Assembly: GCF_048128805.1 (NCBI RefSeq)
Contig: NC_136016.1
Location: 14,190,676-14,254,675, forward strand
Origin: Centroberyx gerrardi
Lineage: Eukaryota > Chordata > Actinopteri > Beryciformes > Berycidae
Length of the DNA: 64,000 nt
Direction of reading: 5' to 3'
Both the position numbers and the translations under genes were made by a program. The notes beneath the pieces were generated by a model that saw nothing but the letters and a program-made list of their open reading frames with translations, did not search any database and was not told where the DNA came from. Shown here piece after piece: positions 23,801-34,733 of the stretch. Numbering within the stretch: position 1 is the first letter of the stretch; each line of letters opens with the position of its first letter.

Positions 23801-26800
23801 ATGTATACTGGCAGTGTGGCTCACAGTAGATTACAGGATGTCAGAGTCAAGCGGTGCATTAGAACAATATACCATGAGATATTTGTACTGAATAAGATGG
23901 AAATGCATGTACTAAGTTCTGAGCATTGTGGAGCATGGACTTAATTCCTGAGACGAAAGTGGCATAGTGTATAAAAACCTGTGCAATGAAAGGGTAATAG
24001 TAGATAAGGTAATAGTAAATATGACGGACTAAACATTAACAGTAGCGGGATTACAGTGAATTCCATCAGTGATAACAACACTGGGTAATAACAAATCGGA
24101 TGGACTAAACAGTAACAGTAGTGGCATTACAGTCGATTCAGCAAAGGGGGATGATGGGAGGTTTCCGTGTGTTTTAGGATGGTTGAGTCGTAGCAAGACT
24201 GGCTGAGATGGCTGACGGCTCTCAGGAAGAAATTCTTGAAATAGCAAACAGGTGCTGGTCTTCATGCAGCATCTCCCAGAGGAAGGGTTTTGGAACTGAA
24301 CAGGATCACCAGCAGTCCCTCCTGCCCTCTTCTTCACACTGGCATCACACGGCTGATTCACAGAGGTCAGCTGACAGCCGCCCACTCAACCCACTCAACT
24401 CTGAAACTTGGCCTTTGAGTGGCGGGACTCAGAGGCAGAAGAGCACTAGAGCGTGATGGTGGATGTTAGGATGCTTACAGTAACTGACCTGCAGAACTGG
24501 AAGCAGACTGGTTGTGAAATACTGAACTTACTCAGCTGCTGCAGCAAGAGCGTCTTTTATTCCTTTACTCCTCTGTTCAGGGTGAATTTCAGGCCGTTTC
24601 AATTAATCAGTTCTCCAGCCTCAATAACTCACACTTAATGGTAACAAAACTGTGAGGCTGAACGAAGTTGTGATTCATGACACACAGAGAAAACCTTGAA
24701 GCGAAGCCTTGAGAAGAAGAAGCTAAGAATGGCGTTCACCTTGTTGCTAAGGAACCACTGTAATTGGTTGATGGGAGCAGTATATCAAATTATAACATGA
24801 TGGCAAATGGAACAAAACAGAATGGAAACAAAGAACAACATCAAACTCAGTATAACAACAAATGCCAACAGCCACCAGGAGAGCGCAAAGTTTTTGTAAT
24901 CAGTACTTTTATCCTTCACATCTAAAATATTTCTCCAATTAGGAAAACTTTTCCTGCTTAAATGCAATTTTCAGGGAGACTTTATAAACAACATTTTTCA
25001 ATAATGTTTTGTAGACTTTACTCTTACTTTATGTCTAAGCCCAGCACAGAATGGATGAAATAATACTGCAATTAAGATGTGGAGAACCATGATATTTGTC
25101 CCATTATTGGAGAGTGATAACCACACTCCTAATAAAGCTGTCTGAGTTTTCGCATCAGAAGTTATGACACCTGCCCAATATATCATCAGCTGTTCTTTTT
25201 TCCAGCTACTGTCTTTGATTGCATCCAGTCTTCATTCTTCAAGTCTCAGCACTGGATAAATTGTGGGAAAGATACATGGCAGCAACTGAATTACCAATGG
25301 AGCAATACGACTGCAGTTTATGACAGGAGGAAAATTATTGGGGTTGCTTGTATCCTATAGGGAAGCAGGTAAATTAAATTTTTTTCCAGTCAATAAAAGC
25401 AGTATACAAGAGGAATATGACCAGAACCTTCTTCTGCAGTGTATGCAAACAACTTAATTATTCTCATAATCAAAGTAAAGCAATAACTATACATGTAAAC
25501 ATAGTCATTGATCCCCTAGGTGCTTTCGGCAGAATTTAGAATTGCTTTTATCTGACTTTACTGTCTATACATAATAATTCCATCAAAGGGAGCATGTACC
25601 TGCTCCTTGTTATGTGGAGGGTATGTTTTCAGTCCTGTTGCGTGGCTACAGACAATATTTTAAGATAAACAAGACATATTTCTCTTTCATGGTCTTGGAG
25701 CTGTTTTTTTGAAATGTCATGTGTTGCCAAAGCAACCATGCCTGATAATGATCTAGTTTGCCATTTTATAAACGAGCTGCCTAGAGGCCGTGTCTGTGGT
25801 TCACACACACACACATGGATGTCAACAACTCCCATTCCCCATTCACACACACACTCACACACACACACACACACACACGCACGATATCTTCACCTTTGAC
25901 CCACGATCTCCTGGCTGATAATTTCCTACACAGACATGTGGCTGCATTCAGAGAAGTGATTAGTGACCTGGAATGACCCAGCTGTAATATTTTACAGAAC
26001 GACCAGAAGACTCGGAGATGTTCAATGGGCTTATTTGACAAAGCCCAATCTTGTACTATAGACATATGAGCAATTGAGTCTCTTTCTATAATGACTCCAG
26101 TCAATTTTAATTGCTTGAGACTTGACTTGATGCATGAAGAGAAGACTTGAGACTTGACCTGACTTGGGTTCTGGGGCCAGTTGCATAAAGCTAGTTTAAG
26201 ACTAGTCTAAGCCTAAGACTGGTTTTAGATTCTCAGGTTGGACTAATTAAGACTGTCTGTTACTTAAATATTACGACTGACTTATTTTGAGGTAGGAATG
26301 TTAGCCACCTTCCCCCTGGCTAATCTTGAGTTAAGAACTTTGTTGTTATGGCAACGAGTCGGCCTAACTGTCAGAGTGGGAAGTTTAAATGCTGAAGCTG
26401 TTTCATAAAAGACAGCAAATCTCAGTTTTTTGGAAAGACCTGAAGAAGAGAGCGAGTCTTTAGAGACAGAAACAACCCATTAGAGATCTACAACAATCAA
26501 GAAGTTGTAGGAACAGGTAAATATAAGTGTCTATAGCAAGTTTGACTTGAGGTCACATTTAAGTCTAAGACTAGGTCTATCTTTATGCAACTGGCCCCTG
26601 GTGACTCAGGACTTGACTTTGACTTGTACTTTGATGACTTGAAAAGGTTTCTAAAGTCTTGACTTGAGATCTTGTGTTTGTTTAAATGACTTAGATTGAA
26701 AGTGATGAGATTTATTCCACCGGACGACTGAATTTAAATTCTGTTTTCTGAATTTGTATGGAATGATTGAATTTATTGAAGTTGAAACTGATTATAGAAA

Positions 26801-26929
26801 TCAAACTCATGATGCTCTTACCAAGTTTTTATCCTATTAAAACCATATTGCATTGAAAAGTCCTACATATTTAGTTTTCTTTAAGAAAGAAATTGATACT
26901 GGTCTCTTGATTTGTTCTGACTTGCAGTA

Positions 26930-26960
<31 letters not shown>

Positions 26961-27370
26961 ACGTGCCTCTGCGTCTTACCTGCTGCCATGTGGATGAGAA
27001 CACTCTTGCCTGGCCTGATGTTGCCCATCTCAAACAGCATCATGTAGGCGGTCAAGTAGTTCACGGGGAGAGCAGCGCCCTCCTCGAAGCTCATTGGCTC
27101 GGGCATGAGGAAGGTGTGTTCAGCCGGCACGACCGCCACCTCCTGCCACATGCCGCTGCGGATCAACACGATCACACGGTCCCCCACCTGACGGAGGGAG
27201 GAGGGAGGAGGGAGGAGGGAAGAGGGAGAGAGAGAACCAAGTTAGTGAGGAGAGAGGCGAGTGGAGACGAGAAGAAGCAGAAGTGAAGGAAGGGAGGAGA
27301 GGAAGAAGGAGAAAACAAAGAAAATGGGAGGAAGAGATAGAGAGATAGGGAGGGAGAGGAAGTTGGTGGT

Positions 27371-27427
<57 letters not shown>

Positions 27428-28711
27428 TGGGGTTAATTCAGGTCCAATTGGAACACTTCAATATTATTCCACAGCAGCAGAGAGCAGAGCTTATTCATTT
27501 TATAATGTAAGAACTCGTAAGAACGTACAATTCAATCAACCTTGAAAATTTAGCACTTTGAGGCTATAAAGGGAAAAACTTGTATGTGATCACAATATAA
27601 AAACAGCTGTAAAGGATTATTTCAGCAGCCCAATTTCTTGTGTCAGCCTTGCTCTCGACTATGAGATACTGAAACTTTTTCAGTTCAGCGCTGCTATACG
27701 AGTCGGGACAGGGGGCTTATGGGAAACGCAGTTCCTACTTGTGTGTTCTTCCACAGAGAAGTGGCGCTGTAAACATTTCACTGGTGTTGCGAAACATGCC
27801 AAAAAATGAAGGGCACAGGAAAGAGGTCTAATCCGACTGTGAATGCTGCAGCGCTTCCTGTTAACACAGCTTCAAGATCGCTAGGCCACGCCCTCTTCCT
27901 GCTGCACACACACTCGTGACAATAGACAGATCACACACACACACACAAAGAAATATTTACACACAAACACATGCACACACAGATATATTAACACCATATT
28001 AAAACACTATATCAAAAACACAAGGTCACACACACATTTTGCATATCACTGTTGTCATGAAAACCTCATAACTCATAATAGTTTTAATATTTTCCTTTCA
28101 ATCGAAGGATTACATGTTCTTCTATGGGTTGAGAAAATTGTGCAACCCTTTGTCTTATGACACTCTTTTAAATCCCATTGGATAAATGCAAAATGCATGG
28201 TGGTCAAGCAACATGGCTGTTCTTCTCGGCTCCTGGAAAGTTGACATTTTGGAGATTTTGGAGGGTTTCACAGCAACAACATGTAAAATGGACCAGTAGT
28301 GTAGCAGCATCTTAAACAGGGATGAAACTGCTACCAATCTCATCACACACCACTAAGATGATCAAAATGCTTATTTGCCAAAACGCTGGTGTATTTCTTT
28401 TAAGAAAGCTGGTTGGATAAGAATGAAGGACAGAAATTGCTGTTTCCATCTTGAGCAAAATCAATCAGGATGTGAGGATGAATCAGCAAGAGACTCTGGG
28501 AAGGTTTCTCTCTCCCATACAACACGTCTGCTCTATCTCAACTTCACGTGCTTCTTATAGGAAATGGCCTCAGCCCTCTCTGTCCAGGTCTGGCAAAGCC
28601 CCGCTGCTTCAGCCAAGAGCCACAGACAGGCCCAAGGAAAACAGGCTCAGCCCCTCTCTCTCTCCAAAAAAACACAGGGCTTGGCTTTCTGCTGCTGTCC
28701 GTCTCTCCCTG

Positions 28712-28746
<35 letters not shown>

Positions 28747-31700
28747 CTGGTGTTGTTGTGGTCTGGTGTCTTGTGGTCTTGCTGCTCCCTTCCAAAAAAG
28801 AGGTGTTGGAATGCACCACTCCCCCCTATAGGATTCTTGTTCTTGGAGCATGGAGAGGAGGATGGAGGGAGGAAGGAGAGGAGGGCGGGAGAGGAGTGTA
28901 GCAAAGTGAAGGAGGAGGAAGAAGAGGAAGAAGAGGAGGAGGGAAAATTCCAGACTGACACTGAGGGACAGGGAGGAGGTGCACTAGTGCAAGTGTATTT
29001 CCACATAAGGACGGTACATGCAGAACTTATTCATAAAAAACAGTATAATGCAAGTGTGTGCATCCATGCCGCACACACACACACACACACACACAGACAG
29101 GCCTGAAGGAAATGGCTGATTCAAAGGTCAGGTCTGTAGATCAAGCAGATTGGCTCTTGTCATGACGGTGTTATTGTGTCCAGCTCTCCAGCGAGGCTCT
29201 AAGCACCCAAAGGCCTGTCAATATCTTATCTCATTTCACTATTCAGTCAGAAACTGGGCGGCAGGTTGGTTAAGGAGGCATTTGAGTCCTCTAAGATGCG
29301 CTGGTTCGATTCTTAGCACTGACAGTGTCCATCCTACAGAAGCAAACCCACATCCGAAAACCTCAGAATGAAAAGTAGCTACCATAAGCGAAATATTAAG
29401 TGAGATATCTGAACAAAAAAACAGTTTTCAGAGTCTTTCTCACAGATATGGAATCTACTTTCTGCCTATTAAAACATCTGAAAACAGAAAAGCACTGAAA
29501 TGCATAAAGTATTTATCTGATGGTAATACTGTGTCCATGTAAAATTGTAACACTGTCTGGATGTAAGAGGATACTCTCTTGACATCTCCTCTGGCAGTTT
29601 TTTTTCTTTTTTTTTTTCTTTTCTTTCTTTCTCATAAGTCATGTCTTAACTCTTTATTAACATTTGTTCAACACGAATGGAATTGTCTAATGCACTTTTT
29701 GTGTAATTGTCATTTTCAACTGTTTCAATACAAAAAATAAATAAATAAGCCAAGTTTTGCGACATGAGGTAATGGAGGTTGCTTGCAATATGTTGCTGTG
29801 GTTTTATCGTTTATATGTCCTTGTAAAAATAAACCTTCCATACACAACCGGTGGCATCAGAGGTAAAAAACTCCCGCTGGAGAGATCTGAACCTTCTCCC
29901 TGAAGCGGGGAAAACATCGCTATAGCTGCAGGCAACAAGAAGGCTCCAAATGGGCCAATCTGTGGTTCATTGGATTTTAAAGTGCACATCTCACAACTAA
30001 CAACATCATGAGCCAGTCTGAGTCATCCCTCCTCACCCTGCCTGTCACTCGCCACTCTATACTGTCCAATAAAGCAGAAATGCCATAAAAACAATAAATA
30101 AAGGCTCACAAACCCTGGCAGATATTGATAGGCGGATCTGGGGAATTTTATTGGGTCAGACAACATTTCTCAATTCTTCAATAGGAGGGTTTATGAGTTT
30201 AGAGGTGGCGAGGAGGGAGTGTTTGAGAAAGCCCATAGATACTGCAGATGAGCAGCGTACCAAATACTAGCTATTGGACAGACTTCCTAAATCTAAACAA
30301 AAAATATTAGTCTTTCCAAATTGTTAACACTTGACCTCTGGAGAACTCTTATCAACCAAATGTAAATGGTAAAAGGTAAATGTAACCTTGTGCTGGTGAT
30401 AAGCTTGTAAAAACAGATCAAGGACATCCTGTAAATCAAATGTAACAAGTCTTGTAGGCAGTAATGTTACATTCTGCAGCAAGTGAGCCTCTATCCACAC
30501 AGGTTTCCAAATGCAAAGGTCGCATTAGATTAATTGATTAGACTGATTGATTGGGTGGAGCTTATTCCTACCATTTCTGCTCTTCTATTCTTCATAAATA
30601 ACACTTTTCACATAATAATTCAGAAGATGTTTAGAGATGCTTCAAAATACACAAAAATTGACCAAAAAATGTATATGTACATATGTATATGACATCCATT
30701 TGAAAATATATTTTGGATATATGGGTAGATATGTTGTCAGCAGCACTTAAGAAAGAAGAATGTATTTCCAGTGTCCAAAATATATAATCTGTAGGCTATG
30801 TACTCTTTTTTTTTTTGGCAATTTCTGTGTAGGCTATTTTAAAAGCTGAGTCTAAACACATTCTTTTTTTTTTACAGCCTGCAGCCTAACAAGAGGTGAG
30901 GTAACGCCCAACTTTAAAATACAGACTGGAATTATGGGACTTATTGATAAGACTTGTCTTAAAATGAACAAATGAGGCAGTCATAACAGCCAGTGGGTCA
31001 TGATGTTGGTCAGCGGTTCACATGCCGTGGAGAACCGGTAGTATGCAGATTATCATTCCAACCAGTTTTCACTACTTAGCACAACTCTAACAAGAGAGAC
31101 GGAAACTAATCAGTGAAGTAAGCTGGTGAAGTGTTTTGCTGTAATGATAAAACTCTTGGACAGGGTGGGATAAGAAACAATGTGCCATGATGGACCAATA
31201 GGATCTGCAGGTTTTCATCCCAACCAAACACTACACCAGACAGTGAAATGAGCTGGTGCAGTGCTTGGAATGAAACCATCATACTCTTGGCCCTCCCTGG
31301 CACATGATTGGACACCTCTGATCTTGGTGCTTACGGAGGGATTTCCCGGGTCTGAGAGAGCATTCGGTACTCACTTTTCTATCCTTCACATCCTCCCCGA
31401 CGGCTTCCACCACCCCGGAGCCCTCCATGCCCATGATGACCGGCGGGGAGGGCAGCAGCTCGTACAGCCCCTGCCTGGCCAGCAGCTCCGCGAAGTTCAG
31501 CCCGCACGCCTTGACCCGCACCAGGAGCTCCCCGCCCTTCAGCTGCGGCTTGCTCTGCGTCTTCACCTGCAGCTTCACCTTGTCGTAGCCCCCGTACCCC
31601 GTCAGGACCAGAGCCCGGCAGGGGAGAGCCTCTTCCCCCGCCGCGGGGCTGCTGCTGCCGGACTCCTGCGCCGCATCCGAGGAGGGAGCCGGCGGCGGAG

Positions 31701-31773
31701 GTTCATCTGGTTTCTTCTCCTGCTCGGTTTGTTGTTCCTGTTGTTGTTCGGCTGCTGCCTCTTCGCCAGACAT
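20613..31773 (-). CDS. vat1: Synaptic vesicle membrane protein VAT-1 homologue (complete, six coding exons)
   Basis: Coding exons on the minus strand are 31375-31773, 26980-27187, 23165-23335, 22798-22887, 21986-22224 and 20613-20810. They join in frame (phases 0,1,1,1,0) to 1305 nt, or 434 aa plus stop, and every junction has GT/AG. The protein is a zinc-less medium-chain dehydrogenase/reductase of the quinone oxidoreductase type. It has an N-terminal Glu/Gln/Pro-rich leader (1 to about 55), a GroES-like half (LVLTGYGGYDKVKLQ, ACGLNFAELLARQGLY) and a Rossmann NADPH-binding half with HMAAGGVG near residues 199-206. VAT-1 binds membranes and phospholipids and is linked to vesicle transport and mitochondrial fusion regulation (family knowledge). 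The ATG at 31773 (MSGEE) is preferred because it matches vertebrate VAT-1 N-termini; upstream codons in the same frame do not. The C-terminus is about 40 residues longer than human VAT1 (393 aa) and is very Glu/Lys/Ala-rich. Confidence 0.95.
20811..21985 (-). other. vat1: vat1 intron 5
   Basis: 1175-bp intron; GT at 21984-21985 and AG at 20811-20812 on the minus strand. No repeat or nested gene was recognised. Confidence 0.85.
21986..22224 (-). CDS. vat1: vat1 coding exon 5
   Basis: Residues 290-369: AANCVTGQKKNLLAMAKTW, then QANKAVCGFHLGHM and YGQGKIKPRIDSTYHFEE. Acceptor CAG. The donor GAG|GTTAGT (phase 0) is weaker than the others because of the T at +3. Confidence 0.93.
22225..22797 (-). 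other. vat1: vat1 intron 4 with (AATAG)n array
   Basis: 573-bp intron. A pentanucleotide AGAAT/AATAG array (22246-22283, about seven copies) starts about 20 bp inside the acceptor end, just 5' of exon 5 in transcript order. Confidence 0.85.
22798..22887 (-). CDS. vat1: vat1 coding exon 4
   Basis: A 90-nt exon for residues 260-289: VDIVLDPLGGSDTQKGYNLL and KPMGTLIVFG, nearly identical to the human segment. Acceptor CAG, donor TTTG|GTAAGG (phase 1). Confidence 0.94.
22888..23164 (-). other. vat1: vat1 intron 3
   Basis: 277-bp intron with consensus ends; contains a short GAGA run near the acceptor. Nothing else was seen. Confidence 0.85.
23165..23335 (-). CDS. vat1: vat1 coding exon 3
   Basis: Residues 203-259: completes GGVG of the nucleotide-binding loop, then VTVFGTASASKHE, GVTHPIDY and the conserved KISPKG at the 3' end. 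Acceptor TAG, donor AAGG|GTGAGA (phase 1). Confidence 0.94.
25844..25880. repeat. (CA)n microsatellite
   Basis: About 17 CA units with one CT interruption, in vat1 intron 2. Confidence 0.95.
26173..26598. mobile_element. MITE with 18-bp perfect terminal inverted repeats
   Basis: Starts GGGGCCAGTTGCATAAAG and ends with its exact reverse complement CTTTATGCAACTGGCCCC. Both subterminal regions carry 'AGTCTAAG/CTTAGACT' words. No coding capacity (426 bp). It is inserted in a GACTTGACTTG-type repeat in vat1 intron 2. The target duplication is not clear. Confidence 0.75.
26930..26954. repeat. (GT)n microsatellite beside the vat1 exon 2 donor
   Basis: About 12 GT units, read as (CA)n in vat1 RNA starting 25 nt downstream of the exon 2 splice donor. 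Confidence 0.95.
26980..27187 (-). CDS. vat1: vat1 coding exon 2
   Basis: Residues 134-202 plus the first base of codon 203: VGDRVIVLIRSGMWQE through GKSVLIHMAA. The acceptor CAG is preceded by a long pyrimidine tract on the minus strand (GGA-rich on the plus strand, 27190-27360). The donor is CAG|GTAAGA, with a CA repeat starting 25 nt further into the intron. Confidence 0.94.
27372..27426. repeat. (GT)n microsatellite
   Basis: About 27 GT units in vat1 intron 1. Confidence 0.97.
28713..28745. repeat. (GCT)n trinucleotide repeat
   Basis: Eleven perfect GCT/CTG units in vat1 intron 1, CAG in vat1 transcript sense. The open frames through it are composition artefacts. Confidence 0.95.
28906..28943. 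repeat. (GAA/GAG)n purine tract
   Basis: Imperfect GAG/GAA trinucleotides in vat1 intron 1. Confidence 0.85.
29072..29094. repeat. (CA)n microsatellite
   Basis: About 11 CA units. Confidence 0.95.
29255..29350 (+). mobile_element. tRNA-derived SINE-like fragment
   Basis: An A-box-like GCAGGTTGGTTAAGGAGGC followed by a good B box GGTTCGATTC about 50 bp later (29302-29312). No complete tRNA fold. In vat1 intron 1. Confidence 0.45.
31375..31773 (-). CDS. vat1: vat1 coding exon 1
   Basis: Residues 1-133: acidic, Gln- and Pro-rich leader, then the start of the GroES-like fold, with PVIMGMEGSGVVEAVGEDVKDRK at its end. The donor is AAA|GTGAGT (phase 0). The exon is strongly CpG-rich, as expected for a 5' CpG island. 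Confidence 0.93.
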
Positions 31774-33671
31774 GATGAACACTTCCGATTTGCGCTTCCT
31801 CGGCTTTAAATTCACTAGTTCTGCCTGTTTAGGGCGTTCCTGGAAAAAAGCACTTTATCAGCAAAATCTGGAGGCAAATTAAAAAAAATCGGTTTATACT
31901 GATGTATATAGTTTATACTGATTTACAGTCATAAAGTAGATTAAACTTACTGGACACAATCGTATATCCTATGCAAAATCAGGTTATTTCTGCGTGGTTT
32001 CCAGTGTACGCTGTCTGCTCAAAAAGTGGCCAGTGTCAAGTCAGCCAAATTCAAAATGGCTGTTCCCGTTTCAATTTCCAAAATAAAACCCCCCTTGACG
32101 AGCGTGTTGAAACATTTTGAGTAATATCTCTACATACTAAAGTGAAATAATACAGATATTTAGGGAGGAATATATATATTTTGTCAAGGTCAACGAAAAA
32201 TATTTTTTTAACCCGAAATTTACTTGTTTATTAAGCACTTTGTCGAGAGGAAATGTCATGAGGAAATAAAATGCCATGCCCTATAATAAAATAACAAATA
32301 AATAATACTATTTTTAATATCTGCTTACAGATAGACCTTCACTCCATATTCAATGTAATGATTCCAGTATTCTGGTACGATTTCATTGTTCTGTACACTC
32401 CAATACTTGTTCCCTTGAAATAGAAAAAAGTAGACCTATGCTTTTATTTTAAATGTCAAATGCGTAACTTCCTGTATTTTTGCAGCTATCTCCGGTTAGC
32501 TTGACGCAGCTGAAAAAGTGACAGATCCGTTGTGTTGGCACGGAGCGCAGAGATGTGAGCAGAGGGGAGTGGCGAGCTTCAAACCACGGAGAGTGGATTA
32601 CTGGCAGAGAGAAATGGGATTATTTGAGTTTTCAGTTGGAGCAACAGGTGAAGATATGGATGTACAGTATGGGGGCAGTGCTGTTCAGCAGGTAAATAAC
32701 TGTTACAAGCAATGATTTCCTGGTCAAAAGGTGAGCAAACTAGTGTGTGGGTATCCAGTTGGTGGCCGTCATAATGCAATGGGCAATATAAACAAATCAG
32801 TTCTATTTTCAGAAAAGCATTCAGTTTTGACCTTATCTTCATATAATTTATCAGGTTCATGCTAATTAATAGGATGTAGGCTATATGAATTTATTTCATA
32901 AAGATCTTTGTCAAAAGGTGGGTTAACACTGTTCTGCAAATAACAAGATAGGTAAATCAAGTTTAGATCATATATAATACTATATATACAATGTATATAT
33001 TGTGTTTTTAAATTGATGAGGAACATTCTGTTTTGATTCCACAATATTTCAAAGCAAATATCCTAGATTTACTACATTTATCTAACATATGCAGTTTGTT
33101 ACTTTAAAGAAAAATGTTTGCACAATGTTATCATTACATATATAGGCTACAGTATATTTCAATTACCGACCTCAAGCTAGTCTTTTTAAAGGAAGCAATC
33201 AGAGTGTCCTTGGACCCCTATGCAAGAGGTGAGTGCTTCGAAGATGAAACACTGTGTAGCAGTGAAAAACCTGGATATTAGAATGAACATGTGTGTCTAT
33301 GTATTTCTGTACTTTTCCAGCTGGCAACAGCCTATGGCATTGCCTCTATTACCCAACCACATACACATACATACACACTCACAGATGCCGGCCACCCTGA
33401 AATGTCACAAACCTGCCAGAGAGGTTGCTATCTCATCATGTCACTCATAGCTGCGTGTGTCAGATGGGAAGTGAAGGGATGGTGAGACAGATAAAGATGT
33501 TAAAGGGCAGGAAATACCTTGTTTAACAGAGAGACACATGGCAGGTCAGGGCTGCCATTTTCTATTTCCTCTCCCCCCCTCAAGTCTGAAATAAACTGTC
33601 ACTGAGGTATGGAGAAGGGCTCGATCTGGACAGATATGTACACAGGCAAGGGTGTGCATGCATACACACAA

Positions 33672-33695
33672 GCACACACACACACACACACACAC
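33672..33695. repeat. (CA)n microsatellite
   Basis: About 12 CA units. Confidence 0.95.
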
Positions 33696-33806
33696 TGTCA
33701 CATGCATGCACACACACACTTGCATCATACAGCAGATTCATAACAGACTAAATATGGGTCCAAGGGAGATGTTTAACTATTCAGTGTCTTGTGTGTGTCT
33801 ATATTG

Positions 33807-33858
33807 CACACACACACACACACATGCACACACATACACACACACGCACACACACACA
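33807..33858. repeat. (CA)n microsatellite, interrupted
   Basis: About 25 CA units with TG, TA and CG interruptions. Confidence 0.95.
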
Positions 33859-34320
33859 GTGACCCCAGTTTTTCCACTACCAAAGCCTTTTTCAGTCACA
33901 TGTGATGTTTTTGATTGCACAATGTGACTACTTGTTGCTGAAGTATTGCAATCTGTTAAAAACTAAACAGCTGCTATCAGTCACATTGCGAATTGAAAGG
34001 TCAAAGCCATTATGCATTTCATACCCTTATAATGTTGACATAGGCTACTTATAATTTTCTGCCAAAGGTTTCTACCTCTTATAAGCTATTCATATGTCTT
34101 CTCAGACTTTGCCTGGTCCTTATCACGTCCCCCTCCCCCCAGTTCCCCCCAAAAAGGCAGAGAGTCTGGGATGAATCTTACAGCTAACAACCTCTACTGT
34201 GTAGAGGAGGATGGGAGGCAGCTGGCTACTTCTGTCTCCACCAACACACCTTTCCACCTCTGCAGCACTTTTGAAGTTTAGAAGCACTTTTGGCTACGGT
34301 TAAAATCTTTGAGAAGTTCT

Positions 34321-34733
34321 TTAAAAGAATATAGCTCATCCCAAAATGAAAAGTCAGTCGTTATCTGCTCTCCCCATGTCAGCTGAAACTCCTTTTGAAC
34401 TGCAGTTCAAAAGGCACGCACACACCACTCTGGAAGTCTGCTTGTCAGTGATGAAAATATAGGAGATAACGAGGTAAATATTGGACTTTTGGACCCACGG
34501 TGCAATCGTCTGGCTACAAAACACTTGCCGTGTGCTGCAGGAGCTGTTTGGAGAAATTTGATGGCCCCATTAACTTCAATACTTCGGGAGAAGGCTGAGG
34601 TGGAACTATAGAGGCTCAATCACTGTGTGTTTGGTGGTCTTATACCAACTTCAATGGAGGTTCAACTGACATGAGGGTCAGTAGATAGACTGAAGTAGAG
34701 ACTGAATTTTCATTTGGGGTGAGCTATTCCTTG
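34321..34733. mobile_element. MITE with about 30-bp terminal inverted repeats ('ATAGCTCAcCCCAAAATGAAAA' family)
   Basis: The left end reads ATAGCTCATCCCAAAATGAA and the right end is its near-exact inverse (TTCATTTGGGGTGAGCTAT). This terminus is familiar from a very common teleost MITE. No coding capacity. A fragment with a related end occurs at about 52072-52105. Confidence 0.7.

Larger units (their letters stand above)
23336..26979 (-). other. vat1: vat1 intron 2
   Basis: 3644-bp intron. Holds a diverged local tandem duplication ('GGACTAAACA' units at about 24026-24062 and 24102-24138), CA arrays at 25802-25816 and 25844-25880, a 'GACTTGACTTG'-rich dispersed repeat (26105-26690) interrupted by a MITE, and a GT array close to the exon 2 donor. 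Confidence 0.8.
27188..31374 (-). other. vat1: vat1 intron 1
   Basis: 4187-bp intron. Contains a GGA-rich purine tract (27190-27360, a pyrimidine tract in the transcript) before exon 2, a GT array, a CTG array, a GAA/GAG-rich stretch, a CA array and one SINE-like fragment. A stretch near 27600-27860 looks like a dispersed repeat but its family is unknown to me. Confidence 0.8.

Noticed and set aside
24029..24385. 118-residue minus-strand frame in vat1 intron 2
   Set aside because: No recognisable domain, lies in a region with tandem-duplicated repeat-like sequence, and would be intronic to vat1.
28564..29106. 180-residue open frame in vat1 intron 1
   Set aside because: Driven by CTG, GAG and CA simple repeats (poly-Leu, poly-Glu, His-Thr runs); no splice or family support.
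29255..29350. Functional tRNA gene
   Set aside because: A and B boxes are present, but I could not form acceptor and anticodon stems; SINE-like origin is more likely.
31774..31815. 14-residue N-terminal extension of VAT1
   Set aside because: The upstream frame begins at a non-ATG codon; the ATG at 31773 matches known VAT-1 N-termini.
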